Origin: Bradyrhizobium sp. cir1
GTDB taxonomy: Bacteria > Pseudomonadota > Alphaproteobacteria > Rhizobiales > Xanthobacteraceae
Reading direction: 5' to 3'
Length of the DNA stretch: 64,000 bases
NCBI RefSeq assembly: GCF_014198245.1
Contig: NZ_JACIHE010000017.1
Location: 122,603-186,602, forward strand
A program made the translations under genes and the position numbers. Positions 20,224 to 29,779 of this stretch are shown here, piece by piece; positions within the stretch are counted from its first letter, which is position 1, and each line of letters starts with the position of its first letter. The notes beneath the pieces were generated by a model. It saw only the letters and a list, made by a program, of their open reading frames with translations. It searched no databases and was not told the DNA's origin.

Positions 20224-20440
20224 CCAACGCGGCTATCTCCGCTGACCCATTCTTCAAAACACTCTGGGCAGGATGTCGCCGATGCCGTCGAGAACCTTGC
20301 TTACCGCGTCGACGGCAGGCGGGTATTCTGCTTCATTCGGCTTATGGCGCAAGGTTTCTTTTGAAAAGCCGCGCACGGCGCTGCGGCTTCCCTCAGGATA
20401 AGTATTATGGAGCTTTTCCTCGACTCAATGGCGTGCGCGC

Positions 20441-20752
20441 GTGAGTTTTCAGCTGTCCATACTGAAGATACTTGCCGGCCAGCCGCACGGACGGGCGAGC
20501 ATCGAAGTCGTTAAACAGCATTTGGCCCTTTATTACAGCAGCGGCCCAGAGTGGCCGGCGCGTATGAAGCGCATCGCGAGCCGAGCGCCCCAACTCGATA
20601 TTTTTGGCCAAAGGCTGATCGAGCGAGAGGCCGGGTGCTGGATTATCACGGACGAGGGAAGGAAGACTCTTGAGAGGCTCGAATTGGTAGATGTGGGTAC
20701 TATGCGGGGTCAGGTTAAGCGGGAGATCGCGCAAGAGCGCGAAGATGAGTAG
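20441..20752 (+). CDS. Small winged-helix-like conserved protein
   Basis: A 103-residue protein with a GTG start (SFQLSILKILAGQPHGRASI). The pattern of a helix-rich start, RMKRIASRAPQLDIFGQ and WIITDEGRKTLERLE looks like a small winged-helix fold, with the wing near the 'TDEGR' motif. Similar about 90-residue proteins are common in Bradyrhizobium. A short degenerate look-alike starts at 59120. Function unknown; DNA binding is inferred from the fold guess. Confidence 0.55.
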   Translation: MSFQLSILKILAGQPHGRASIEVVKQHLALYYSSGPEWPARMKRIASRAPQLDIFGQRLIEREAGCWIITDEGRKTLERLELVDVGTMRGQVKREIAQEREDE

Positions 20753-20916
20753 CCGCCCCTGGTGTCTTCGCAGCTACGAACGAGCGCGCGCAGAAAGCGC
20801 TCCCCGGCAAGCGATTGAGCACGCGCAAGGGCGGCGTGACGGCTTGCCGCTCAATCCCTTGCTGATGGCCACGTACGCCGACTAGATTGCGCAAGTTCAG
20901 TTTGGATATAAATGCA

Positions 20917-21054
20917 GTGGCTATTCGTACTGTGAAGTGGTTCAACGCGACCAAGGGATGATATGGCTTCATCCAACCTAAGGAATGGAGGAGCTGATGT
21001 CTTCGTGCACTCCGACGCGTTGAGCCGAGCCCGAACGACCGACACGAAGACCTG
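20917..21054 (+). pseudogene. Cold-shock protein (CspA-type) gene with internal stop and frameshift
   Basis: From the GTG at 20917 the frame reads VAIRTVKWFNATKG, then a TGA stop at 20959-20961, then YGFIQP. The sequence continues one frame over as GGADVFVHSDALSRA and ends at a stop near 21054. KWFNATKG, GFIQP and DVFVH are the RNA-binding hallmarks of CspA proteins. One nonsense codon (at the Gly/Phe position after KG) and one frameshift leave no intact product. Confidence 0.75.
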
Positions 21055-21506
21055 ACCGATCTAGTATTCGCGCACGCCCCAAGGGAGCTCCGGCGTTTAG
21101 ATAACGAGCGCGCTAATCGTCATAAGGTGACCATAGCAAGAGATCGCCCCGATGTCTCTCAGGGCCTCGATGTTTATCACTCTAGGCTTAATACAAATCA
21201 CGAACCTCCCCGAGATGCAGCTGTTCAGGTTCATCGCGATTGGCTTGCTCATTCCAGAACATGTTAGTCTACGTGCTTAGCTTCGAATAGAAAGGCGTCG
21301 ATTGAGCATTCAATTGTAACGAAGCCTCTCTACACAGAGTCTGTACGAAGTTTACAATTCCACAGCTGCACTAGTCCAGACGCCTTGTCTTCCGAAAGCA
21401 TGACCGAGCTAATAGCTGGCGCGAGTTCCGATGACTGTCCTTTTTTTACGGTCGTCGCTGCGAAAAAACTATGTTACAAGCGCTCTTCTCAGAAGGAGCA
21501 TTCATC
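21055..21506. other. AT-richer spacer
   Basis: About 450 bases, visibly richer in A and T than the surroundings, with no gene seen. It includes the promoter region for the small gene at 21507. Confidence 0.4.
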
Positions 21507-21692
21507 GTGAAAAAAGCAACAAAGAAACGCGTCAAGCGGCGCGAGTGGACGAAGGCAGATATCAAAGAGCTCAAAGTCCATTCGAAGGCTCGGACCCCGG
21601 TCATAAAAATAGCAAAAATGACCAGACGCAGCGCCGGCGCGCTGCGCCAGAAGGCCTTAAATCTCGGAATTGGACTCGGACATCAGCGGTAA
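21507..21692 (+). CDS. Small basic SANT/Myb-like protein
   Basis: A 61-residue basic protein. The GTG at 21507 is chosen because AGAAGGAG lies about 8 bases upstream and the family start (KKATKKRVKRREWTKADIK) follows. The remainder, ELKVHSKARTPVIKIAKMTR then SAGALRQKALNLGI, has the W-x(n)-LK...KIAK...R-S-x-GA-x-RQKA pattern of small rhizobial proteins with a SANT-like helical fold. Nucleic-acid binding is an inference. Confidence 0.6.
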   Translation: MKKATKKRVKRREWTKADIKELKVHSKARTPVIKIAKMTRRSAGALRQKALNLGIGLGHQR

Positions 21693-22021
21693 TTTTGAGC
21701 AACGCTGGCTAATGGCGCGGTAGGGCGGCTTGCGGGCCGCCCTCTTTGGTCATAGAAACTTTGTCGCAAATTAGCTTTGCCGATCCGCGCTGAGAGAGTT
21801 TTTCACGCACGTGCTGGATGGCCTTCAACGTCGCGGAGCGGGCCCCAACGCGTCCTCATCTTTGATCAAGTTTTTTGGAAGGCGCTTTCGACGGCCGCTA
21901 GCGATGTATGATCGCGGGTGAAGACATACTCTTAGCCCATAGGCCTGTCTCGAAGATAAAACCCCGAAACGCTCGGTCCCCGGACGCATGCGATGGGGCC
22001 AAAACGCCCAGTCCTAGGCGC

Positions 22022-22042
22022 GTTAGCTTCCGAGAAGCTAAC
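22022..22042. repeat. Perfect 9-base hairpin
   Basis: GTTAGCTTC and GAAGCTAAC flank a 3-base loop. There is no T run on either side, so it is not a classical terminator. It sits in a gap about 330 bases after the SANT-like gene. Role unknown. Confidence 0.5.
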
Positions 22043-22210
22043 CAGTCTTAAACGAACTCCCATAGGGCCGAATCTAGCATCCGTTCGGCCAGCAGCTTCT
22101 TCAGCTTCGGCGAGACAGTCTTGGCCGCGCTGGGCCGAACTCATCGGCTGATCGCTTTAGCCAAATGGAAACAAACTCGCGAATGGGGCATCCTCGAAGC
22201 TCATGCCCGG

Positions 22211-22441
22211 CTAAAGTTTGGGCGTAAGCCGACCTCGCCGAGCCTGTCGGATAGCTCGAGCTCCGAGGCGATATGGCGCGCTCAGCAGCAATTGAAAAAG
22301 CGCTCTGTTAGCTTGGTAGATGGCGGCGGAGCGGTTACGTCCTGAACCCGTCATCACCTGCGCGCCGTCGGCGTTGTGAACGGACCACAACCACCTTCGA
22401 CCGCGCTGCTTCAAGACATATTCGAAGAATGGGAGACTCAT
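22211..22441 (-). CDS. Small conserved rhizobial protein (PFFEYVL family)
   Basis: A 76-residue frame starting MSLPFFEYVLKQRGRRWLWS, then VHNADGAQVMTGSGRNRSAA and RALFQLLLSAPYR. This layout (PFFEYV-QRG-W-W-V...G...RS-AA...RALF-LLL-APYR) matches short proteins of unknown function frequent in Bradyrhizobium. The start is set at the ATG where this pattern begins. The C-terminal tail after APYR looks non-conserved. Confidence 0.5.
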   Translation of the reverse strand: MSLPFFEYVLKQRGRRWLWSVHNADGAQVMTGSGRNRSAAIYQANRALFQLLLSAPYRLGARAIRQARRGRLTPKL

Positions 22442-22443
22442 GG

Positions 22444-22926
22444 TTAGCGAGCTCCATTTCTGACAGTCGTGCGTTTGGTCTTCTGAATGCCAGAGCGGGC
22501 CCATTCCAGGCGATGCCTCACTGTAGCAGCCTTGGCAACGAACTCGCTTGATCGGTCAATGCCGCTTTCATCAAAAGTGAGCTCATCCTGCGCTGTCTGT
22601 CGTGGCGCCAAAGTCGCGAGATGCTTGCGCGTTTTGGCCGTCAGCGACATCTGCAGGATCCGGTCATCGTTTGCGGAGGACTTATGCCGCAGCAACCGTT
22701 TTTCTCTAGCAACTTTGAGTGGGTCGTCACGAAGTCGACGTGCATCAATCGTGACACCAGATTGACCGGTACAACCCTTTTTTCTCTGCCCAAATAGGTC
22801 ACCGCCATCAGGATCGTCCACCGTGGCCCAGTGATGCCCAGCACAATGGCTCTCCCACGTGATCGGCCGGACAATCTCGTTTCCGTCAGTATAGATGCGG
22901 CCAAGCGCGCTTGCTGGATCAGCCAT
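22444..22926 (-). CDS. Unrecognised open frame, 160 residues
   Basis: The frame opens with MADPASALGRIYTDGNEIVR, preceded by AAGGACGG. It is Arg-rich and has no domain that I recognise. It ends 2 bases before the next minus-strand gene starts, which could mean an operon or chance. The reading is tentative. Confidence 0.2.
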   Translation of the reverse strand: MADPASALGRIYTDGNEIVRPITWESHCAGHHWATVDDPDGGDLFGQRKKGCTGQSGVTIDARRLRDDPLKVAREKRLLRHKSSANDDRILQMSLTAKTRKHLATLAPRQTAQDELTFDESGIDRSSEFVAKAATVRHRLEWARSGIQKTKRTTVRNGAR

Positions 22927-23621
22927 CTTAAGCCAGGTTCCGTCCTTTACAACCGTCCTTAGCGCCGATTAGGGGGGCGGCAGTGCTGCAAGAGCAGGTA
23001 AATCAAACAGTTGGTATAGTTCGGACGGATGGGCTTGCGAACAACAGGCTGGCCGGAGCTATGGCTCAGTGTCTTGGACCAACGGCAGTATGCACGGCAA
23101 AGTTGCGTTAGGATCGATACGCGCTGACAAGATAGCTGCGCGTCGCCAAGTGAGATGTCCGCGATGTGGGCTGCTTCTTTGCCGCGCTCGCCGAGCTGTC
23201 CGCTCTTGTATGCCGAATATTCAGCGAGGTGCATGTCGCATTTACGGCTTCAATGCCCCAGCAACGGGCAACTTATGACTACACGTAATAGCCTTCCTGT
23301 ACCGCGGGCGGTCTTCGGCAAACGTCCGTATAGTTCTTTCCAACCTTCCCATATCCGCAATCGATCTTCGTGTAATTGAGCTGCCGCTTGACGTCGTTTT
23401 AACTGTCGAGCAATCGAGGGGGCGATTGCAGTTATCTTTCGGTGATCCCGCCGATCGATCGAACTGAACGGATCTAAACTCATGAGTGCTAGACAAAATT
23501 CTTGTCTCGTTTTGATGCTTTGCACGGCAGCGGCTGCCCATGTGATCCCGCGGCTGGCTTTGTTTCGCTCAATCGAGCGAGCGCCGGCAGGGTTTGCGTT
23601 TCAGGCACGAGGGTCTGAACG
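22927..23621. other. Spacer upstream of the sulfotransferase gene
   Basis: No recognised gene on either strand. I found no nod box or -24/-12 element immediately upstream of the sulfotransferase. Confidence 0.4.
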
Positions 23622-24722
23622 ATGAGCGGACGTTTTGGCGGTTCGCCTGCGGTGTGCTTTCTTCTTGGTCTTCCACGATCCGGGACGACACTCCTGGCGC
23701 ATTTGCTCCAGCACCATCCAGACATTGTGGCTCCGCCTGAACCCTGGTTGATGCTGGCGCTTGAAGCATTTGGCAGGGTGGACCAGCGCCATCCGGCGGG
23801 CAGCTCACTGATCAAGGCCGCGACCTCGGAGTTCCTGGGGCGGATAGATCGCACGATCGCCAGCCGCGCTTATGCCGATGCAGCATATGATCAGTATCTG
23901 GCGGACGCGGGCAAGCGCATCATCATAGACAAGACACCACGGTATTGGACCGTGCTTGAGTTCCTTGAATCTGTCTATCCAGAAGCGCCACACATCCTTC
24001 TGATGCGCAATCCCTATGCCATCGCCGCTTCACTGAAATCGACGTGGGGCATCCCACTGCGGACAGAAAGCCCGCATTCGGTTAGCGTATCCAGTCTCGC
24101 CGATCTCATGCTCCGTCTGCCCGACGTCATCATAACTTCACTCGCCGATTTGGTTCTGGGCCTTCCCAAGCTCGCCGCGCACCGCTCTCGCCCGCAGACA
24201 CAGTTCGTGCAATACGAACTGCTCGTGGCGCATCCGGACGAGGAAATCCGGCGTCTGTTGAAGGGGCTCGGCTGTGACCCAGCGGCCGTCGCATCGGCTG
24301 GGATGAGACAAGCAGATTATCTTCGATCCAGCAGCTTTGGGGATCGAAAAATCCTGGAACGAAACGCCGTCGACGAAAGCTCTGTCAAATCATGGCAATC
24401 TCAATTGAGCGTCGAAGAGATGCAAACCGTGACTGATTTGGTTGGCGCTGAGCTTTTGCGAGAACTCGGATATGAGCAGGAACTGCTGCGTGCACAGAAA
24501 GCCGGAGTGCTGGATAGGGGAGGTGAGGTAACCGAACTCTATCGTCGTATATTCCGAACCTGGTGGGATTTGCGAAGTACCAAGGCCGGAGCATTATCCG
24601 GCCCCTCTCACGCTGGAGAGCCGGTCCATACTGCTTGGAACGTTTCGGAGAACCGCGACGCGGCTATCGAGATGTTGCGAGGCGAGGTCGCGCGGCTTGA
24701 GCAGATCCTCAATAACTCCTAG
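23622..24722 (+). CDS. PAPS-dependent sulfotransferase family protein
   Basis: A 366-residue P-loop sulfotransferase, predicted to move sulfate from PAPS to a carbohydrate or other acceptor. The 5'-phosphosulfate loop is LLGLPRSGTTLLAHLL (about residues 14-29) and the 3'-phosphate segment is LLMRNPYAIAASL (about 126-138); IIIDKTPRYW lies between them. A Glu/Arg-rich helical tail follows the catalytic domain, longer than in many family members. The genes for ATP sulfurylase and APS kinase follow 270 bases downstream, so donor supply and use are linked. The acceptor could be a Nod factor, surface polysaccharide or lipid; NodH/NoeE-like function cannot be claimed from motifs alone. The ATG at 23622 lacks a strong ribosome binding site. 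Confidence 0.75.
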   Translation: MSGRFGGSPAVCFLLGLPRSGTTLLAHLLQHHPDIVAPPEPWLMLALEAFGRVDQRHPAGSSLIKAATSEFLGRIDRTIASRAYADAAYDQYLADAGKRIIIDKTPRYWTVLEFLESVYPEAPHILLMRNPYAIAASLKSTWGIPLRTESPHSVSVSSLADLMLRLPDVIITSLADLVLGLPKLAAHRSRPQTQFVQYELLVAHPDEEIRRLLKGLGCDPAAVASAGMRQADYLRSSSFGDRKILERNAVDESSVKSWQSQLSVEEMQTVTDLVGAELLRELGYEQELLRAQKAGVLDRGGEVTELYRRIFRTWWDLRSTKAGALSGPSHAGEPVHTAWNVSENRDAAIEMLRGEVARLEQILNNS

Positions 24723-24723
24723 G

Positions 24724-24776
24724 GCGATCTGAATGCTTGCGATCAAAACACGCTGGTTGATTTAGCCAAGATCCTT
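24724..24776 (+). promoter_or_regulatory. Degenerate nod-box-like motif
   Basis: The gap between the sulfotransferase and cysD contains ATGCTTGCGATCAAAACA, which fits the central nod-box pattern ATG-N4-Y-N-ATC-N-AAACA. A few bases on come TTGATTT and CCAAGATCC, resembling the distal nod-box part (GATTTTACCAATC) but shifted by an extra 5-6 bases. It lies about 220 bases before the cysD ATG, a usual nod-box distance. NodD binding is uncertain because of the spacing change. Confidence 0.35.
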
Positions 24777-24994
24777 AACCCGCACGAGCTGATCTCCCGA
24801 TCAGGTGTGAGGCCGGCGCCGGCCGCACCAGTGGAGGAATAGGATATGCTGCCGCGTCTGCAAGTCTGCTGTCCACCTTGACCTCATGGACGAGCCTGCC
24901 GCTTGGCCGGCCGTTTCCGCCGCGGATATTCCACACTCTGGGCTGGAGCCACAGAACGGCGAAGAACAGCGATCCTGCATCGAAAAGAAGATAT

Positions 24995-25894
24995 ATGCTG
25001 CCGAAACATCTGCGCCGTCTCGAAGCTGAATCGATTGAAATCATGCGTGATGTGGTCGCCGAGTTCAAAAGGCCGGTCATGCTTTACTCGATCGGAAAAG
25101 ACTCGAGCGTGATGCTGCACATTGCGATCAAGGCGTTCTATCCGGCAAAATTGCCTTTCCCCCTGCTTCACGTCGACACGACCTGGAAGTTCCGTGAGAT
25201 GATCAGCTTTCGAGACGCGACAGCCAAGCGGCTCGGCCTCGACTTGATTGTCCATATCAACAAGGAGGGCATCGCGCGCGGGATCAATCCGATCGATTCC
25301 GGCTCCGCGCTCCATACCCAGGTGATGAAGACAGACGCGCTGAAGCAGGCCCTCGACCTCCACGGATTTGATGCCGCCTTTGGCGGCGCCCGGCGCGATG
25401 AGGAAAAGAGTCGCGCAAAAGAACGGATACTCTCCTTCCGTTCGGCCGGACACGTATGGGACCCCCGTAACCAGCGGCCGGAGCTTTGGAGCCTGTTCAA
25501 CACACGGATACGCCAGGGTGAAACCATGCGCGTCTTTGCGATGTCAAACTGGACCGAACTCGATGTCTGGGAATACATCATGCTCGAGAAGATTCCGGTC
25601 GTTCCGCTCTACTTCGCAAAACAAAGACCCACAGTGCGTCGAAATGGTGCGACGATCATGATCGACGACAAGCGATTGCCGCTTAACTGCGGCGAGACGC
25701 CGGAAATGCGGATGATCCGCTTTCGCACGCTTGGATGTTATCCTTTGAGCGGGGCTATTGAATCCGATGCGATGGCGATTGAAGACATCGTCGCAGAAAT
25801 GCAGACTGCGACTGTGTCGGAGCGCCAGGGACGCCTAATTGATGTCGATGAAGCCGCTTCAATGGAGAAGAAGAAGAGGGAAGGCTACTTTTGA
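24995..25894 (+). CDS. cysD: Sulfate adenylyltransferase subunit 2 (CysD/NodP)
   Basis: This is the 299-residue ATP sulfurylase small subunit, which makes adenosine phosphosulfate from ATP and sulfate together with CysN. The PP-loop SIGKDSSVMLHIA and the segments LHVDTTWKFREMI, GGARRDEEKSRAKER and FRTLGCYPLSG are typical. The ATG at 24995 gives the usual family length; the longer open frame from 24878 adds 39 atypical residues. Its stop codon overlaps the cysNC start, so the subunits are translationally coupled. Within a symbiosis island next to a sulfotransferase this may be the NodP copy. Confidence 0.93.
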   Translation: MLPKHLRRLEAESIEIMRDVVAEFKRPVMLYSIGKDSSVMLHIAIKAFYPAKLPFPLLHVDTTWKFREMISFRDATAKRLGLDLIVHINKEGIARGINPIDSGSALHTQVMKTDALKQALDLHGFDAAFGGARRDEEKSRAKERILSFRSAGHVWDPRNQRPELWSLFNTRIRQGETMRVFAMSNWTELDVWEYIMLEKIPVVPLYFAKQRPTVRRNGATIMIDDKRLPLNCGETPEMRMIRFRTLGCYPLSGAIESDAMAIEDIVAEMQTATVSERQGRLIDVDEAASMEKKKREGYF

Positions 25895-27777
25895 TGTTTG
25901 TAAAGCCGGCAACGGAAGCGGTCGCGGCCAGGACAAAGGATCAGCTGCGATTCATCACGTGTGGCTCGGTGGACGACGGCAAATCGACGCTGATCGGCCG
26001 GTTACTGCACGACAGCAAGATGATCTACCACGATCAGCTCACGGTGCTGGAACGCGACAGCATCAAGCACGGTAGCGCCGGAAATGACATCGATTTCGCG
26101 TTGCTCATGGACGGGCTCGAGGCCGAACGGGAGCAGGGCATCACGATCGACGTCGCCTACCGCTTCTTCACGACGCCGCGGCGCTCCTTCATGGTGGCCG
26201 ACACTCCCGGCCACGAGCAGTACACCCGCAATATGGCTACCGGCGCCTCGCATGCCCAGCTCGCCATCATCCTGATCGATGCCCGCAAAGGCGTGATGGT
26301 TCAGACTCGCCGCCACTCCTTTATCTGTTCGCTGCTTGGTATTCGTCATGTCGTGCTGGCAGTGAACAAGATCGATCTTGTCGCATACAACAAAGAGTGC
26401 TTCGATCGGATCGCCCGTGACTATCTGGCCTTTGCCGCCGGTCTCGGCTTCACCTCGATCGTTCCGATCCCGATCTCGGCCCGCTACGGCGACAACGTTG
26501 TGGATCGCTCCGCTCATGCCAACTGGTATGATGGTCCCTGCCTGCTCGAGCATTTGGAGAGCATTGACATCCCGTCCGGCACCGCAGGCCAGGCTTTCCG
26601 CTTGCCGGTCCAATGGGTGAACCGCCCAAACCCGGATTTTCGGGGCTATGCCGGGACGGTGGCTTCCGGGAGGATCGCGGCAGGAGACGAGATCGTTGTC
26701 GCCGCGTCGGGACGGACCACGCGCATCAAGCGGATCGTGACCCACGATGGCGACCTTGTCGGCGCCGAAGCCGGCGATGCGGTTACCATTACACTGGAAG
26801 ATGAAATCGATATCGGCCGTGGCGACATTCTGTCGCGGCCGGACGACCGACCGAAGGTCGCCGACCAGTTCGCCGCTTATGTGATATGGATGGACAAGGA
26901 GCCGCTCGCTCCAGGACGCAATTACGTCCTGCGGATTGGATCGCAGACGATTATCGGCAGCATTACCGTAATTAGACATCGGATCGACGTCAACACTTGT
27001 GAGCATCTGGCCGCCGGGATGCTTTCCCTCAACGAGATCGCCTTCTGCGATGTTGCGACCGCAATGCCCGCAGTATTCGATCCTTACGACCTCAATCGAA
27101 AGACCGGATCATTTATCTTCATCGATCGTTACACAAATCGTACGGTCGGGGCCGGCATGATCGCCTTTCCGCTACGGCGGGACAACAATATTGTTAGGCA
27201 AGCGCTATCCGTGGACAGGAGGGAGCGCGCCGCGCTCAAGAATCAGAAGCCTTGCGTCATCTGGTTCACTGGCCTGTCTGGCGCGGGAAAGACGACGATT
27301 GCCAACCTGGTTGATCAAAAGCTGTGTGGCATGTCGCGGCATACTATGCTGCTGGATGGCGACAACCTCCGGCACGGATTAAACGCGGACCTCGGCTTCT
27401 CGGAGACGGACCGCGTGGAGAACATTCGGCGCGTCGGTGAAGTTGCCAAGTTGATGGCGGACAGCGGCTTGATCGTGATCTGCTCCTTCATCTCGCCCTC
27501 TAGGGCCGAACGGGACAGGGTGCGCGGCCTGGTTGGCAAGGAAGAGTTCATAGAAGTCTTTGTCGATACGCCGATCGAGGAATGCGCTCGGCGGGACCCA
27601 AAAGGCCTGTATTCAAAAGTGAAATCCGGCCAGATCAAGAACTTCACCGGGATCGATTCGTGCTACGAAGCACCAACAACACCGGAGATTCATCTGAGGA
27701 CCATGGAGCAGACCCTAGAGCATTCAGCGGAAGCGGTAGTGGATGTCTTGATGGCGCGCTCAATTCTTGATGGTTAG
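25894..27777 (+). CDS. cysNC: Bifunctional sulfate adenylyltransferase subunit 1 / APS kinase (CysNC, NodQ type)
   Basis: The 627-residue fusion performs both remaining steps to PAPS: the GTPase subunit of ATP sulfurylase and APS kinase. N-terminal GTPase motifs are GSVDDGKSTLIGRLL (about 24-38), DTPGHEQY and NKID. C-terminal APS kinase begins near residue 445, with P-loop GLSGAGKTT near 460 and the DGDNLRHGLNADLGFS substrate segment. This fused architecture is that of NodQ. The start is the ATG at 25894 in TGATG, overlapping the cysD stop. Confidence 0.94.
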   Translation: MFVKPATEAVAARTKDQLRFITCGSVDDGKSTLIGRLLHDSKMIYHDQLTVLERDSIKHGSAGNDIDFALLMDGLEAEREQGITIDVAYRFFTTPRRSFMVADTPGHEQYTRNMATGASHAQLAIILIDARKGVMVQTRRHSFICSLLGIRHVVLAVNKIDLVAYNKECFDRIARDYLAFAAGLGFTSIVPIPISARYGDNVVDRSAHANWYDGPCLLEHLESIDIPSGTAGQAFRLPVQWVNRPNPDFRGYAGTVASGRIAAGDEIVVAASGRTTRIKRIVTHDGDLVGAEAGDAVTITLEDEIDIGRGDILSRPDDRPKVADQFAAYVIWMDKEPLAPGRNYVLRIGSQTIIGSITVIRHRIDVNTCEHLAAGMLSLNEIAFCDVATAMPAVFDPYDLNRKTGSFIFIDRYTNRTVGAGMIAFPLRRDNNIVRQALSVDRRERAALKNQKPCVIWFTGLSGAGKTTIANLVDQKLCGMSRHTMLLDGDNLRHGLNADLGFSETDRVENIRRVGEVAKLMADSGLIVICSFISPSRAERDRVRGLVGKEEFIEVFVDTPIEECARRDPKGLYSKVKSGQIKNFTGIDSCYEAPTTPEIHLRTMEQTLEHSAEAVVDVLMARSILDG

Positions 27778-28478
27778 ATGTCCCTCGCATCGCACCATCG
27801 AATATCCTGCTGGCCCGGCCAAAGGTGATTCGGCTCGGGCGGGCCTGCGATCGGACTTTTCGCTCTAAAGGAACAAAATTGTCGCACCCACTCCTCGAGT
27901 GCCCGCTTCCAGTTACGTGCTCGAAGTGATGGTCAATTCGAGACCGAGGACGCGAGCAGAGATTGAGCATGGGCGGGAGCGGAGGAGATCAAGAAGCGCC
28001 TTCCATGCTCCAGATGAGAATCTAAGACGATAACAAAGGCCAGAGAGGAAGTCCGACTCCCAGTAGGTTGAGTTTCGGAGCGCTTTTTGCTGCGCGTGCG
28101 GCCAGCGACGCCGAGCTCCCATTAAGCCAAGCCAGGCAGCGTCGGCCGGCTTAGATCTTTCGCGCAGCAGTATGAGGGTGGGGCCTCGGTTTTCCGAGCG
28201 CCGCATCCAGCGAGCGGGCGCTTGCTTCAGTATATTGACCAATCCGAACTTAGCAGTCGACCCCGACTCCCTCCTGTCGCGACCCTGACAGCTTTCGGAA
28301 GCTTGCTTCCTTTTGGCCCGCCGCTCGTCGACCGATGCGGCCCGCGTACGCGCCGCGCCTTCGCATCGCAAGACAAAGCAGCCGCGATCCTTAGCCATCT
28401 TGCAGAAAGCCGGCGATGGGCGCGGCCGAAAAGGCAAGGGAGTTCATCCATGGCAAGCGACAAGGACGATGTCTTGAT
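27778..28478. other. Gap between cysNC and the DUF2493 pseudogene
   Basis: Open frames of 100-175 residues occur on both strands without recognisable family. The left part is presumably the 3' region of the cys operon. Confidence 0.4.
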
Positions 28479-29010
28479 GAACCGCTCTGGTCCACCGTCA
28501 ACCTGTTCGACCGCGCGGTAGACCGCGTCGAACGCGAGCTCGCCATCAACGAGCAGGCGCTGCGGAGGAGTCAACGCGAGCAGGACGGCTCGGAGGTGCG
28601 ATCCGTCCAACCAGATCGCCTTGCGACCAAGGTACTTGCGCTCATTGAGTGCCGCGACGGGATGGAACTCCGGCTTACCTTGGGCCTCACGTGTTGGACC
28701 AACCTCAACCACGGCACCCTCACAATGCCGATGATTGCTCCGTGAGACGCTCTCGCCGCGAAGCGGCGTGCAGAACCGAGAGATGCTGCCAGCCTAGCGA
28801 TTGCTCGCAGAGAGGGACACGTGCCATCACCTGCAGTCGGCTCGACGTAGTCCCAAGCAGGACGACATGTTCTGCTTCACGGCGACTCGCCGAAAGATGC
28901 GAGCGCGTACACTTTCCAGGCACCAGCATCCAGGAGGATCTCGCCTGCACGGCGGAGAAGCTCGGTACCTCCATCTTGTGGGTATGGCGAGGATCGTACG
29001 TGAACGGAAG
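28479..29010 (+). pseudogene. DUF2493 (YspA-like) gene, multiply frameshifted
   Basis: Pieces of one family appear in order in several frames: EPLWSTVNLFDRAVDRVERE, NEQALRRSQREQDGSEVRSV, LIECRDGME, NHGTLTMPMIA, VLLHGDSPKDA, and finally FPGTSIQEDLACTAEKLGTS. These match DUF2493-containing proteins (LLWSTVNLFHRA..., SQREQDGSEVRS..., LHGGSPKGA..., FPGSGIxENLADKA). The start, an internal section and the reading frame are lost. Such genes are common on rhizobial mobile DNA, so this is a fossil of earlier plasmid or ICE cargo. Confidence 0.65.
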
Positions 29011-29779
29011 TTTGGGCCATCACTTACCTGCAGGTATCGCGCTTGCAGGCGGAATGCCGACGGTCCTGATGTCGAACTCTTACTCTAGCTCGCTGTGAAT
29101 CTCCGCTCCCTGCTGCCTACGTCGGCTTGTCGCCGTCAGATGGGAGTACGTCAGGAAAAATTCACGCGAGAAAATCCCGCGAGAGGGTTGAAACGCCCCT
29201 AACGTCAAGTTGTACGATCTCGAAATGGACAACGACGGTCATCGGCGTCACAAAGCCTTCAACGAGCGACGGAGTGCGAATGCACCAAGTCTTGAGCCCA
29301 CGCATCAGACTCCCGCTGCGAACGACGATCATCAAGTGTGCCATGCCTTGATCTGCATCCGGGCGCGATCCGACTGCATCGTTTTCCAACGTCAAGTTTG
29401 CCTGAATGGCGCAGGTTCACACGTAAGTCGGTCGGCCAACCTGCCGCTTCGTGACGCAAGAAGGCAGCCGCGCTCAAACCTGCGCATGCGTGACGGCGGG
29501 ATAAGAGCGCGCGTCGGCGCCAATTGCGTTCGAGGGCGCGGTCGCAGAGCCAATTTCTGGGAGGTTTGAATGGTATCGGTGAGGAGCTTTGCAAAGATCG
29601 CTGTGCATCTGCGATGAGATATAGAGGTTTGTCATCCGGGAGGCTTTTCGGGGGCCGACCCGAAATGCGGCCGCGATCTATGGCCTTTGACCGAAGAAGT
29701 CGACGCTCGCCACAGGGGCTCCCTGGTGGGGTGGGCATACTCCAGATCCATTGACCAATACAACTTGAGGAGGAATGGT
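29011..29779. other. Region upstream of rtxA
   Basis: No recognised gene. I looked for -24/-12 and NifA sites before rtxA and saw none with correct spacing. The ribosome binding site AGGAGGA at 29768-29774 sits just before the proposed rtxA TTG start. Confidence 0.4.

Noticed and set aside
26002..27006. 334-residue minus-strand frame opposite cysNC
   Set aside because: Shadow of a well-supported gene; no domain.
29162..29395. 77-residue minus-strand frame upstream of rtxA
   Set aside because: Looks protein-like but has no recognised family and sits opposite other frames.
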